From Sipunculus nudus (taxonomy: Eukaryota; Annelida; Sipuncula; Golfingiida; Sipunculidae), in the NCBI GenBank assembly GCA_026874595.1, contig CM049312.1, forward strand, positions 64,012,929-64,076,928: DNA of 64,000 bases. Reading direction: 5' to 3'. How positions within the stretch are numbered: the first letter of the stretch is position 1; each line of letters starts with the position of its first letter. A program made the position numbers and the translations under genes. The notes beneath the pieces are model-generated. The model searched no databases and was not told the origin of the DNA. It was given only the letters and a program-made list of their open reading frames with translations. This document shows, in pieces, positions 34,472-48,290 of this stretch.

Positions 34472-36213
34472 TATATGCATATATGTGTGTGTGTATATTC
34501 TATGACATATTTGACATTAATTATCTTTATATAACTTGATATAACGTGTGTGACGTATGGGATATATAACTTAATTGATGGATATATAACCTGGCTAGTT
34601 ATCTTTGTATAGTTTTGGATACACATAAAGCAATTTTATATAGAAATAACGAAAAATCTCAGAACAGCATACTTGAAGGACCACGATTTGCCTTGACATT
34701 CGTCAGAAATTTGGTGTTTAAACACATACCCTTACAACCTTTTTTTATAGAGGCTTTTTTTCTGAATATATTGGTATACTTTCCACTGGGCTCGCTTGGC
34801 ACGGACGAAGTAGTATGCAGGAGGCGGCATTTACGCCCCTACGCAATTTCGCCCGACAGTTATTACATTGTCGGGAGCGGAGGATTCAATCTTTCACGGG
34901 TAATGAGCGAACGATGAGGGTAATAATTAGATCGTCCCTCCATCTGTTCTTAAATGTCAAGGATGTCTAACCAGCAGGCGTTATATTAAAATTAATGACT
35001 GGAATATAAATGAGACTGTTTGCCGCCACTGGAGACAATACACGGTAAAATTGACGGGTAATAAACCAGACATTTTTGGTATAGAAGATTCTACCTCTAG
35101 GAAATAATTTTCTGCAGTTTTTTTACATTCCAAATTTGACCAACCAATTATGATTTAAATATAACGATAAATTAGGAAAGTGGGCAGATGATAAAATATT
35201 TTGAGATACTTTTGGGTTTGTTTATATGTGATTATAACTTTAATCTAATTAACTAACAAGTTTTTATAAATTTATCAATCTTGTTGATATAATAAGCTTG
35301 TCTAGCTCATCCATCTACATATGGATATATTCGATAGCTAGAAAATGTTTTCTTGAAATAGTTAAAAGAAACACGAAAAAAAATATTTTAAGATCTATTC
35401 GAGCCCCAAATGTCTTCTGTGATGATGTATTAGAATAGCTTGTCATTCAGTGGACATATCAATGTTTTTTTTATAAGAATGCCACCGTAAAATCAGGGTT
35501 GGCTTCAGGACAGCGACGTTTGTACATACCAGCGACTTAAGTCAGTGAATGTAACATTTTTTAGTGAATCACGGAAAACAGCTATTAATTCATTTACCTC
35601 AATAGAAGGCTCCAGCAGCTCAAAACGAAACAGGGTCCGGAAGAAAAAGGCTTGACATTGTTTTCCTTGGCGATATTTACGGGTGGTTATCGGGGAGCTA
35701 GAGTCATTTGTAATTTAAAGCTTCTGGGTAAAATACGTCAATAATCCCACGGTCATTACAACGAAGAACCAGGTCACGTGACCCTAACGACGAAGGGCTA
35801 AATGAAAATTTAGTACCCGAGCGGTTCCTATAGCTATACCCTGCTGGACAAAAACATTGTCTTTCTGTAGCGCGTCTGCCTATCTTTCTCCGTATGCGGC
35901 ATGGTTTGATGGTTTATGCCTTTTTAATGACAAGATAAATAGGTCTCTAACGGGACTATCTCAACGGCCAGCTTTGTAAATCTAAAATCATATTAAGAAC
36001 CAAGGGGGAAATGGTTATTATTGTCTCAGTAACGAGTAAAATGTTTAAAATATCAGTTGTATCGATTGAGCTTCTAGGCTCTGTATCAACCTAAAATTGA
36101 TAGCAGTAGGCAATATATTATTTAGTTGCCATCGTGGATTAAGTTTGCAAGAATTCGTTTATTTACATCCATCCTTTATACTAAATGGTTAATATAACGT
36201 ACACCGGACACTG
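34465..36213. other. Gene-free stretch with GC-richer islands
   Basis: No gene recognised. GC-richer islands lie at 34780-34925 and 35600-35960; the latter contains the E-box sites GTCACGTGACC and GGGTGGTTATCGGGG. They may be regulatory. Confidence 0.35.
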
Positions 36214-36214
36214 T

Positions 36215-36268
<54 letters not shown>
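36214..36268. repeat. (TA)n microsatellite
   Basis: About 27 TA units, with one interruption near the start. Confidence 0.97.
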
Positions 36269-36271
<3 letters not shown>

Positions 36272-39200
36272 CTGTATGCGCCTCTCTGTGTGAGTACGTG
36301 AGTGTAAACATTACATGATATCATGCTTCAGACCAACCCCCCCTCCCCCCCAAAAAAAAGAATAATATAGGCTTACAGAAACAAACCCTATTCTAAATTT
36401 ACTCGAACATTTTTTTTTCCTTGGTGCTTGTGTAGAGCACGAGGTTTCTACAAAGTCGGATGATCAATAAAAAACTAGGGTTTGAAAATAAATAAAGGAT
36501 TTAGCTCTTTTGATCTATCTGGTTCGTGAGGTTGCACAGCTTCAAGGAATACACTGGTAATGAAAGCTGTCATTACAAAGGAACACGCAGCACCTTTGCA
36601 GAGGTTTAATAGATGAAATAAATGTAGGTTTAAACACATTGTGCATCGGTATGATCAGATGATCAAGGTTTCACAAAAAAAAGTAGTTCTTAAGAAAAAC
36701 ATGTTCTTAATTCATTAAGAAGATTCAACGAAAAATGTATAAATTAACATAAATTAATGTTTGATTCGATGAAGCGCATCTTCATAGAACAATATGAATA
36801 ATATTTGCCAGAATAAAGGAACAAATTGGGCCTTTCAGATTCTTTAAAGGTAAATAAATAGGGTTTAGAGCTCATTTTATTTTGCGAAAATCTGGTCTTT
36901 GTGTTATAAAGGAATGATAAATATTGAGAATGGCATGGGAAGTTCTCATGAGTAGTTAATATAGTTCAAAGATAGCATCTAAGAAATTTTGTTTGCGTGC
37001 ACAACTACAATGGCTTAATGGTCCTTCGAATCTACTTACATAAATGATAAAGAATTAAGCTTCCAGCAAAGAAACGCAGTCTGCGAGGTCTGCCATAGCG
37101 GCTTAAATTGTCCCGCCGTGATCATTGCGAAGAGGTCACGCAGTGCTTTAATAGCAACGAAAAAACAACTAGTAACAGACCTCCACACTAGTCCAAAACG
37201 GTACAAAATTTAAATATATGCCCTATTTATTCTCTAGGATTACCATTAAGTTCTAGAGCACTCCAAACAGTGACAAGAACTTGAAGACACCATTAAAGCA
37301 TCTAAATTGCCCTATATAGCCTAATACTACAAATAGTAATATTACGACAGAAGGTAAGGTTCGACTGTCGGATGACCCCTTAGCGAACTCAGTATATATT
37401 ATCCATTTGCAACCTAACGACGGAATGGCAAGTTGCATGCACATAATAAAAGACCCTAATGGTTCCGTCTGACAGAACTAACTCGCGTTACCGTCCCTAG
37501 CCGCGTATAATTAGTTGTTTTATCAAGCACAGCGGAACACTGTGTGTCTGTCTTCCCGTCCGTTACCGTGTAGAAGGCCATCCGATCACCATCGTGAGAT
37601 TGTATATCATGAATATTAACGAGCCGACCAATAAGATTGCACCGATCTGTCGGAAGCCTTCTGTTCTTAAATATTCCCAACATTTCCTTTCTTAAAAGAA
37701 ATGCATATTTTATTAATCCTTAATCGTCTTCATCACAGCCTGATAATATGATATACATAATATCAGATATGTGAGAATGCCTAGTGAAACCCCTAGCATT
37801 TATGCTCAATAGACGGGGTGATGGGGGCTATGTCTTCCTTCAAGACAAATAGCGTCTGTAATGAGATTAGAAAATACAAAGTTAATCGACGTGCACGACT
37901 GCACTCTTCAGTTTTTTTTTCATAAAGAAGGGTGAGAACAATAACTAGTAAAGGGAAAGTCTTTGAATTATATGTGTGCGGGGAGGAAAGCAAATATCGG
38001 ACATAGTGTAATGCGAAGGAGGGTGACAGCTAGAACACTGCCTGTATATGTCATAAGTTTGAACCAGTTCGATCCATCATATCTGTCACAGTGTCTGACG
38101 ACCGGGATCCGTATTCCTCTCTCCGTGGCCCATTGAGTGTTCAAACACCAGCACACCCGGCGCAATACGGTGCCGGGGCCTTAACAAAGCCCCCCAGGAT
38201 GAATAATGATCGAACAAACTACCGTGAACGCCTCCCGAACCACACAGCAATAGCCCTTCGCGGGCGCGGCTTGTGATTTCAATCCCCACTGGGAAAAGAC
38301 GTCTATAACAGGGAAAAGGACGCCTAATTTCTATCAGGAAACTGAACAAGTGAGCTCATCTTGTGGATCTCCTCCGAGAATGTTAAACTACCTAATACAT
38401 CGGCAAACTGGCATCCTTCTCCCAGATTCCATTCAATCGAATCTTTTGAAGATGTTCAGCCTCTTCATCGTGCAAGCTCTCGTTTCAATTTACTGCTTTC
38501 TCAAGGAAAGTCAAGTTTGCCCTAGGCATTACTGCCTTAATTTTCTTCCATGGATTATGATTTAAATAGACCATGCACTCATCTATGCTTACATGCCATT
38601 AGTATTCAGTGATCGTTAAGACCATCTGTTTTAAGGAATTCAAACGGAATATCACTGGCGGTTTTTTTTTTCAGATTTCCCATTTTGCGTTTAAATCTGC
38701 TTTTATCACAAGGAGCTAATATTCCCGGTGCAGATCGTGTTTGGTTAAAGCTGTTAAAAATTGGTAAGCTTGTTTGATTTGACAAACTTTTAATTGTATT
38801 AAATAAGATTGATATCTTGCTTAAGATTTGACAACTGAAAAATGTTATATGTTTTCAGTCCAATTGAGCAAGGTCGTTCAGACAAATTCGGCTTAAGCTG
38901 ATATTTCACTTTAAATCATGTTTGATTTAAGAGTGTGAATATTTTGTAATCACGGCTGTGAACATGAGATATGACACCTCGATATCCATAAACCATGGCA
39001 TGATATTGAAGAAAAGTCGATTCGTTACGAGGTCTGTGACAACTTGTGAAAGAGTGCACCGCAGTATTGGTTTAATCAGAGGTTGAGAAAAGTGTCAACC
39101 TCCCGGAAACCGTGATAAATGGTCGACAGACTCCAGACTAAGCAGGATTAATGTCTGGAATAATTTCTCATACCATCCGGTAACCAATCTAATATGTAGG

Positions 39201-41286
39201 CATATACAACATGACATTGACGGATACAACACTATATCTGGGCACATGTCGATATTTATGAGTTATTTACCAATACTTATTGGTCTGGAAGTTATTTAGG
39301 TACTGCTTTAAGATGGTATAACCAGTCATCACTGAGAAATTTAAAGTTTTTACTTAATTGACCTTTTGACCTGTGACCCAAACTATCTGACCGCATGACC
39401 TCACATTGTAAACATTTATTTTTAAGAACTAAATCTTTGCTTACTGCAGCTGTTATTTTCTAATAATTGTAAATGATTTTTAAGCGTATTGAGTTTAGTT
39501 AAGATTTATGTTGACGAAGAAGCTTGCTGGTTTTTGATACCGAAATGTTAATGCACAAATGTATCTTTATTCAGTTTTTCTTAGAAAATATTTTCTCTTG
39601 CTTTGCCAGATCTTTGATCAACATTTTATACTTTGCTCACAACTTATTCACCTGTTTCCTGTTTGAATAAAAGAAAGTATAAATCTCCTCAAGTGCCTCT
39701 GGTTAGTATATTTTGAAGAATACAACATTCATTCCATTTTTAGTGGAATGGTATATGATTAAGATTTGTTTAAATTAACGTGCAATAACAACTATTCAAA
39801 TGTATATATGTATTTTTGCATGTGGAGCGCTTTCATCTGTATCCAATTTATTCATATGAATTTTAATGAACTTAACTTTGGTTTTACCAAACGATTGATA
39901 TATTTACGTTAAAATTTATAGTAAATAAATTAGAAATAGTAATTTTAATAAATGTATAAGCAAGTTTTAATCTAAATATTGTTTGTGTATATGTAAGTCA
40001 AAATGCATACTCCGAAAAAAGGATATATATTGTTCGGCGTTGGTGCATTCTATCATTGGTACTAAACAAAAGGTTGCGTGATATTTTGAGATTATTTGCA
40101 GAATACTGGTATAATGGAACCATAGTTATGTTGAACCGTAGAAATATTGAGCACACATTCGAACAATAGTTCGTCCATCTTGTTTCTTCTTCATTCTGGT
40201 AGAGAAATTAAGGAAATTCGTTCATAGTCACAGCAGAATCGTACCGCGCACACTATATTAACAGTCATGGTCTTCTGAGAGACGAAACTAATAGAATTTC
40301 TTGCTGACAGAGTCATTCAAAACTCTTGACCTTAACAACTCAAGGGACAGTGCGCTTTTACTCCCCATGCCATCTTAGAGTCGGGTGAATGGTGTTTTCC
40401 CGGTGGAGCGACTTAATCCCGGCATATTCACGCCTTGCCTGGTGGCTAATTTGTCCAAACATGTCAAATTACCATGCAAATATAGGAAAATGAGCCCAAT
40501 ATATACCGAGACCCCTGACCTACACAGCGGGGACTGAAGTGTAGCTCGGAAAGGAAGGGTCACTTAATGCTTCGATATTCTTAGCTCACACACGGTCTAA
40601 TTTTTATCGCCAATTCACCTTCTGCTTCAATGGTCTCTAAAAATCCCCTATGTTCAGAATAATAGTTAATTTTAAAACGATACTCAGGATAAAGAGAATG
40701 CCCGTACAAGGTTAAGAAGCTCGATAGTCCATGGAATAGGCATACATGGCGGTATTGGCGTAAACTTCGCTACTACGTATATGCAACATTTAATTGAATC
40801 TATATATCTCGCATGCATTATACATTGAGTGTACACCAGCTGGTGCATAGGGAATAGCGGATGGGCAGACAATATTGCCATCGGCCTTGAAAAATCAAGT
40901 GACACGTCTAAGTCTGAAATAAATGAAATGAAATAAATTCTTTTGAATTAATTGTAATTCTAAAGATCCGCATGTCCAGTAATTCCATAAGGCCAATAAT
41001 ATATTGTGCTATGTCTCTTACACAGACAAATTAGCAAGCAAATCATGATTTTTTTAGTTATGTATAGTTTCGAACTTTGTTCCCTCGATGAGAGCCTAAA
41101 CGGCCCGTATATGTAACAATGATCTTTATAATGGTACCATGTACACTTGTTAGGCATCCAGTTTTCTTGTTGATTCAATTATATGATAAGTTACACTACT
41201 CACGTAACGGTTATACACTGTAGCCATTCACCATTTCCTTCTCTTTAAACGCAGCTTTTCATAGCATGGTTTTCTTGGTTCCTATC
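36269..41286. other. Gene-free stretch
   Basis: No gene recognised. GC-richer patches lie at 37070-37200, 37440-37680 and 38090-38300. The last reads, on the minus strand, GGGGATTGAAATC, which resembles a B box, so it may be an old SINE. Confidence 0.4.
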
Positions 41287-41540
41287 CCAGGGCTGGCACA
41301 GGGCCAAGGATTGTAATAAGACCGATGGGAGTGTGGTATCGCATTGTGCATGAGAGCAGGGTCTCGATGGTTTGAAACTTGGAGCTGGATGCACAATGTG
41401 ATACCACGCTCTCATTGGTCTGATTACAGTCCTTTGCTCTGTGCCAGCACTGGTGGTGAAACCCGGAAAATCTAGCTATACCAAGCAACGGTTAAAGCGA
41501 TGGAGATGTAGAACGACTGCAGTGTATAAATACTGCGTTT
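41287..41540 (+). mobile_element. Repeat family S2 with 65-bp foldback (copy 1)
   Basis: Arms at 41287-41351 and 41389-41454 are inverted copies with about 85-90 percent identity by eye and a 37-base loop. Each arm contains GCTGGCACAG, AGACCRATG and GTGGTATC. The loop holds GGTTTGAAACTTGG, a B-box-like text. The part after the palindrome (GTGGTGAAACCC, AGCGATGGAG, GCAGTGTATA) recurs at 51985-52250 with the first arm. Confidence 0.7.
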
Positions 41541-43014
41541 GGAGTGTATTGATCAGTAAGGTGTGAAGAATTAAACTTTCCTCCCGGACGCAACTATTGA
41601 GCTGAATCCCCCATGTATTCTCTCAAACAGTTAATTATCTTTCGTAGCTATAACACCTGAAGTTTCCCTCTTGATATTAAATCATTATATGATTTAGATA
41701 TTTATACTCCACTTGTTAAAATGTTCAGTCGCTTCTATCAGTGAGGTATAGGACACTTAAAGGAATTTTAGTAATGTACCATTTGACTCCAAATAGTGGT
41801 GGTTATATATCATTTCATCTATTATTGTAGAGTTGTTTAATGTACAGGGCAGGAAAGTTACTGAGAATAATGCCATAGTCTCTAGCCCGGGGCTTGAGAG
41901 ATGGGTCTATCTCAGACACGGCAAAGGGCATGTTTATGTCCTGAAATTATTGACCGGGGAGGCAAGATCTGCCGGCGAAACGTAACCCACAATTTGTTTT
42001 GATAGCTATCTATCCCGAGAGATCCCGCCAATTACCGCCGGTTCGTCCCCTGACACACCCTATACCGGGGACGGGAATTGATACAAACATTCAACGGAAA
42101 GAGGTCTTCGCTAGCAGGTATTTGCTATTGATGTTCCAAAGGTCCTTGCCAGAGTTTGCCAGTGAAGTAACACCCCTGACTCTCCCTGACAACAGGAAAG
42201 CCATCTGATCTTTTGACATGACATGCACTCCTTCCGATAACTGGTGAGAAAAATAAATTTAGACAAAATAAAACGACCTGGAAACAATACAAAACCCATG
42301 GATGCTAACATTAATCAAGTGATGTGTCAGTAAGGTTATTCGATTTATCACAGTTAGTCACCGCAGCGCCTTTATGGTCGTATCAAGTTGTTCTATCAGA
42401 AGTTCAGAAAACAATAAAAGCTGAAAGGTGACCGTGGTTGTGGCTGCTTTGTAGAGGTAATCTCAGAAAGTTTTGGGGAACTTTTATGACTCACTCTTTT
42501 ATTATCGCCAATAAAAGTCAGGACAAGTTAGAAACGGACACATACTGCAGTCTTAAAGCATATCAGAGGTTAAAAGCATAGATGTTATACATTCTAGAGC
42601 CTAAAGCCGTGTTAGCCACTCAAATGAGCATGGGTTGAACAAAAAGACGGCTGATTTTAGTAGTAAGCCTGTTTTCCGTGACATGACACGGCTTGCAAAA
42701 TGCCCATCTGGCTTAAGCTGACCTGAATCCCTTTTCATTTGAGAATATGACAGAGTACCCTTTTTCATTTGAACAAGTTATCTATATTTCGTATTACCCC
42801 TGTATTTTTAGGGGTGTCAGGTTTGACCTTGTCTTACAATGAGGGGAACTTAAACTTTGTCAGTCAGCATCGAATCAACATAAGTAACGTTTTATTATTC
42901 TGTTTTTGTGTTACTAGAGAGCTGTGACTTTTTTATTATTTATTGGAGTATTGCACTAAAGGATAGTATAACCAAATGATTGATGCGACTCTGTGAGAAA
43001 TGTTTCTTGTCAGA
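41541..43014. other. Gene-free stretch before the LINE
   Basis: No gene recognised. A GC-richer island at 41880-42200 has no repeat signature. Confidence 0.4.
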
Positions 43015-44842
43015 CTTGTCAGGCTATATAATTAAATATATTTTAAAATTTATACTTCCCTCATTAGAAAAACTGTTTAATATGATACTAAATTCAGGTT
43101 TTTACCCAGAAGAATGGAGTAAAGCTATAATCTATCCCTTGAATAAAAATGGCCAAAGTAATGATCCTGGAAATTATAGAGGTATCTCCTTACTAAATTT
43201 TATGGGAAAAATATTTTCTAAGATTTTGAATAACCGTCTTTTAGAGTATGTTAATGAACATGAACTATTATCAGAAGCACAAGCAGGATACCGCAAAGGA
43301 TATTGTACCGTGGACAATGCTTTTGTTTTACAGGGTATAATACATAGATATTTAATAAAACGTAGAGGGAGGTTTTACTGTATATTTATTGATTTTTCCA
43401 AAGCATTTGACTGTGTTCAACATAATATTCTATGGTATGTGTTACTGAAAAAAGGAATAAATGGAAAAATATTAAAGGTGCTTAAATCAATGTATACCAA
43501 AATGAAGTCGTGCATTCTTACTGGCAGTGGAACCACTGAATATTTTAAGTGTTCTCTTGGAACAAGGCAGGGATGTATGGTGAGCCCTTTGTTATTTTCC
43601 TTATTTATAAATGAGTTTTATCATCTTTTGAATACTTCAAACTGTCAGGGAATTTATTTAAATGAAAATATACCAAATTTAATGATGTTAATGTTTGCTG
43701 ACGACATTGTCAATTTTTCAGATACAGTTGGGAGATTACAAAAACAGATTGATCACTTGAATGTATTTTGCAAAAAGTACGGTATGAAAGTTAATATAGA
43801 TAAGACCAAAATTATGGTTTTCAGAAGGGGAGGCATTCTTCGTAAAACAGAGAAGTGGTATTTAGGCGATAAACAGTTAAATGTAGTTTCATATTATAAA
43901 TATCTTGGCATTATCTTTACAAGTAAATTATCCTGGACGAAAACTCAACAGCAACAAGTGATGCAAGCTTATAAAGCAGTCTGTGTCATCAAAAGTTTTA
44001 AGCAAAGGTGTCATCATTTAAATGTGAAACAACTTTTCTATTTATTTGATAACATGGTGGTACCAATTTTATTATATGGTTGTGAACTGTGGGGTTACAC
44101 CACAGTTGAATTAATAGAGAGAGTACAGTATAAATTCTGTAAATTTGTTTTAAATGTTGGATCAAATACTCCTAATGTAACAGTTTTAGGTGAATGTGGT
44201 CGATTTCCTTTATTTATAAAATACTCCATCCAATGTTTGAAGTATTGGGTTAAGCTTTTGTATATGGATGACAATCGGTATCCAAAACACATATATAATA
44301 TTTTATACCAGCTAGATGACAGGGGGAAAACAACTTGGGTTACACATGTAAGATCATTGTTATTTCAAGCTGGATTTGGAAATATTTGGATGGCTCAAGA
44401 TGTTGGTAATGTTGACCACTTTATCATTAGTATTAAACAGAGAATTATAGATATGGCACAACAAAAGTGGCATAATGATATTACGGACTGTAGTAAGTTG
44501 TATTATTATGGTGTATTCAAGTCCATGCTTACCATTGAAAAATATTTATTATGTGTCACAAATAAAGGTTATAGAACTGCTTTAGCAAAATTTAGATGTG
44601 CAAATCATACATTGGCAGTAGAAAATGGTCGACATAAAGGTATCCCGAGAGAAGAGAGAATATGTTTATTTTGTTTAAAAAATGGATATAATATAATTGA
44701 GGATGAAACTCATTTTCTATTGGAATGTTCTTTATATACTGATCTGCGGAACAAATATATACCAAAGAAATTCCATGAACCAAATGAATATAACTTCAAG
44801 TTGATACTAAATTCTGATAACTTATTCCAAATAACAAATTGA
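42983..44842 (+). pseudogene. LINE reverse transcriptase frame (truncated ORF2)
   Basis: The open frame encodes a non-LTR reverse transcriptase without its N-terminal endonuclease. Visible motifs are GNYRGISLLN (near residue 65), block A FIDFSKAFDCVQ (about 136-147), TRQGCMVSPLLFSLF and the catalytic F-A-D-D (about 239-242). The C-terminal part has a zinc-binding C-x2-C-x12-H-x4-C motif (about 562-583), as in the tail of many LINE ORF2 proteins. The first 15 codons come from the host flank, since the target duplication ends at 43025. The ATG at 42983 is therefore chance, and expression as a protein is unlikely. No stop or frameshift lies inside. Confidence 0.85.
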
Positions 44843-45537
44843 GCAGCTTACATGTTTTATAGTTTTAAAAGGAGATCAACAGTAATTGAAAACTAGACTG
44901 TCATTTCTCTAGAAATATTAAAACTGTAAATATTTTAAAGAAATGATCCCTTACCCAGATTCAATCCATTCAGCAATAGTCAGTAGAAAGTATATACATA
45001 TAAATATATTGGTTTGAATATGTATATTGCTTGACTAGAGGTTAATATATTAAGGTTAATAAAGGAAAGTATAGTTATATTAAAAAAAAGAGACATATTA
45101 GAAGTAAAATGTCTTGCATGTACATGTATATATTTTAGTTGTGTAAGTGCTTGAATTTGGTATTGGAAATTATCTTTTAAAAGCATGTAAAATTGAAGTT
45201 AAGGATGTCTATTGATTATAGATTATTATTTTAATAGTTATTACTATTATTATTACAATTACTATTATTCTTATGTATTTGCAAACTGGTTTTTTTATCA
45301 TTTCTTATTCCATACTTAGTTTTAAAATACAATGTTACTTGGTTAGATGTTTATTTACTTATTATTATTATTCTTTGTTTGTTGTTTGTTTGATTGTTTG
45401 TTTACAATTTAAATTTAAATTGATCATAACTGTGAACTCTACATTTTTGCTTGTATAATAAGACTTGTAAATGTTGATTGTATTGTAGGAACTATGGGCC
45501 TGTGGCCTTTATTTCCAGAATAAACTTTCTTCTTCTT
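43026..45537 (+). mobile_element. 5'-truncated LINE retrotransposon with target duplication
   Basis: CTTGTCAGGCT occurs at 43015-43025 and again at 45538-45548, directly at the two ends, and is the likely 11-bp target duplication. The copy begins inside the reverse transcriptase region, so the endonuclease is missing. It ends with AATAAA and a TTC-repeat tail, a 3' end typical of LINEs. The open frame of about 600 codons suggests a young insertion. The clade cannot be assigned by eye. Confidence 0.8.
44843..45537 (+). other. 3' untranslated part of the LINE
   Basis: About 690 bases without coding frame, ending GGCCTTTATTTCCAGAATAAA and (TTC)n. Confidence 0.7.
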
Positions 45538-45729
45538 CTTGTCAGGCTTGGTCTAGAAAGTTTCCTGTAATAGCATTGTTTAATGCACATTTACAAGACA
45601 ACGCACCTGCAAACTTGTCTCTGGAGTCGTGTCCGTTTTAATATTCATGCACTGAACGACAGGTCTCCATAATATTGTAAAGCGATAGGCCAGAGGCGAT
45701 CAGGATGTTTGACGTAGGCATAAGTAAAT

Positions 45730-45732
<3 letters not shown>

Positions 45733-45798
<66 letters not shown>
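45733..45798. repeat. (TA)n microsatellite
   Basis: About 33 TA units. Confidence 0.98.
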
Positions 45799-45799
<1 letters not shown>

Positions 45800-46242
45800 T
45801 AAGAGCACCAGGGACAAAGCACAATCTCCAAGGTCAGCGCGCTAGATAGTACTGTCAAGGTGTTTAACGGCCAAGAGGATGGCCTGGGACTGTCAGTAAA
45901 CCGATCAGCAGAGCGACGATTTCCCGATATATCGATAGTCCAAGGTGTGCGGGCGGTCAGCGTTGCTCACAGACGGACCTGTGGTTTATGTGTACAGAGG
46001 GCTTGTAAATAGCCGATATTTATCAGCCGTGCTTGAAACCAGTAATAGACCAGAGGATAATACATACGCTGTTCGTGAAGTGTTACCGAACATTTTCGTG
46101 AGCTGTGGCAGGTTCGTGCACAGACACTGAATTTATCCAGAGTGAACTACTGTGACACCTGCGTGTCTTAAGACATTGTCAGAGTTATACGACAGTGAAG
46201 GCTACGAGCCTGACCATCTGTGTTTTGGCAATGTTTGTGCCT

Positions 46243-46278
<36 letters not shown>

Positions 46279-46900
46279 CTCTGTTACACCAGTGATTGGT
46301 CTGACCGGAAAAAGCGCTTGTGTTAAGAATCTACTGTGTAAACCACAGGGACTCAGGGGAACATTCCTAGGTCATCACGTGCGCGACACTCATGTAACCA
46401 GCGGTATTTTGCTTAAAGGACGTTCCGTGTAGTGGTGCTTTGAGGATGTTCCCTGTAGTGTAAGTTACCGGATTAAACAGGACTCTGTAAGTGTGTGTCT
46501 GTAGGACTAATTGGGTATTGTGCCATTTGTGTGGAACATCTCCTCCAGAGAACTTTAAGATTATTTATTTGTTATTTATTTTTCACGTCTTTCGTATCTT
46601 TTGAGTGTATGTGTGAGCTTCGGCCATTTCAACTAACCGTTAAAAGAACCTGGAAGTCCATTCCATTTCGGACATTTTTAATTGAAAAATATTAATTTTT
46701 TTGTATATTTTTTTTCTCAGGCCAACTAAGCTGCACAAAATCCGCTCACTTCGGGCTTAATGAAATATCGACGGCGAATCCTGATGAACTCGGCACGGCT
46801 CGGCTAGCCTTGATCTTTAGTCGGCCGTCTGCGGAAAATGGCGGCGGGCCCGGGCTTTAATACATTCACGTCTGATTGCTTGAGGATGCTTTCATGATTC
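45799..46900. other. Non-coding or promoter-like stretch
   Basis: Several short open frames, none recognised. A GA run is at 46242-46278. A CG-rich patch at 46740-46860 holds AAAATGGCGGC (46835), a strong YY1-type site often found near transcription starts. It could be a promoter for a gene whose exons I cannot see. Confidence 0.3.
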
Positions 46901-48111
46901 TAAAATTATTGTTTTGTGTGTTTTTCCTTCGGTTTGCCACATCATTTAGCGTCAAAATTGAAACGCTCAGGAACAAAAAGGGAACCTCAGTATATTCTGG
47001 GTTAGCATGAATGTTATTTTGTTTCAATAATTTACATTACTGGAGTTTCAAGAAGACGATGAAATAATTATTAGAGGTGTATTAGAATCACTTTGCGTAG
47101 AAGCCCGGTGACAAGACAGCTTGATGAAGTGAATCTATTCTTCACCGTCGTTAAGAGGACATTGTTACAAGATGTGGCAGTTTAAACGCATGGAACTCCT
47201 CACAGCTGTTTAACCGAAACAATCACATGGTTGGCTTGAAGGGTTTGTTGGGAGTGGAGTTGTCGGGAGAAGACCAAATCTCATTAACCCATCCGCTTAT
47301 TGGGTGGTATGAGGGCAAGGGGGGCCCATTAACGACAATTTATGGCACTGATTGTCCCAACCACTCAGGCGCACGACGTAACGATTGATCGTAAATTTGA
47401 TTCTGGTTTAGGCTACAGGGAATGCTGAGCGAATCACCACATGTTCCGCTTTAGTTAGCTTCGCTTTGATACACTCTTCACTGTTCAAACCCCTGGATTG
47501 ACTTTTGCTTTTGTTTGACTCAGATTATGTTTGTCTTCCTTCTTTGCCTATATACTAGATAGGTGTTAAAGGTCTTTTATGATTGTTATATTCTTAGATA
47601 CATTGATCATCAATGTTCGTAGTTCATACCTATGTTTGGAGGTCTCTTCTTCTTTAGGTAATTGTTTATTTTAAATTGCGTTTATTTCCCGTTATGTCTA
47701 AACATCATCGATACATTAAAATTACATTTCTAGAGATGATTTCATTTAGAACAGCTTCACGTCTTAGCCGTGACAAACACGACTCAGTAGCCTCTACTCT
47801 ACTCTGGCATGGTAATGTCAGAGGGCCGATCTAGCGCTACTTCACGTCTAGGCACGTGACAACCCGACTCAGTGGGCAATGATAATTGGGCTGGTAAGCA
47901 TACTTGAGTCGTAATACAAGCAATATCGTGGAATGCATCGCAGTGGTCTTCAATCATGTTGCATTCATATTGTGGTATACAGCCCATAATCTCAACATTG
48001 TGCTAGAATGATGAATAAACACGAGAGAATACATATGAACTCACAACCCAAACTGAAACTCCGTCCCTATGGTTAGGAGTCTTGTCTTGTATCGTCTACA
48101 AGCTGGCTGCG
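46901..48111. other. Gene-free stretch with dispersed repeats
   Basis: Contains D2 copy 2 (47285-47430) and an internal duplication: TTCACGTCTTAGCCGTGACA (47756) and TTCACGTCTAGGCACGTGACA (47840) each lead into CGACTCAGT. A related GTCAGAGGGCCG unit recurs at 48412. Confidence 0.5.
47285..47430 (+). repeat. Dispersed repeat D2 (copy 2)
   Basis: Shares CACTGATTGTC, AACCACTC and GTAACGATTGA with 18720-18880, same orientation. Confidence 0.55.
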
Positions 48112-48290
48112 TCCCGTAACCCATGCGAGCCATCTCTGTACCCATGCGGTCAGAAATTCAACAAACCTGCGAAGAGGTTAACCAATATGCTGAGTTAAAA
48201 CGAAACTTTTCTTGCTCATGTTTGGTGTTGTTAGAAAGTATACTTAAAATTCTAACGATAAGTCTGGTTTATGTCAACTGACAGTGTACC
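48112..48290 (+). repeat. Dispersed repeat D3 (copy 1)
   Basis: Shares AACCCATGCGAGCC, GCGGTCAGA, ATTCAACA, GCTGAGTT and AAGTATACT with 50250-50430, in the same order and orientation. Confidence 0.7.

Noticed and set aside
42983-43025. Native N-terminus of the LINE protein
   Set aside because: These bases lie before the target duplication end and belong to the host flank.
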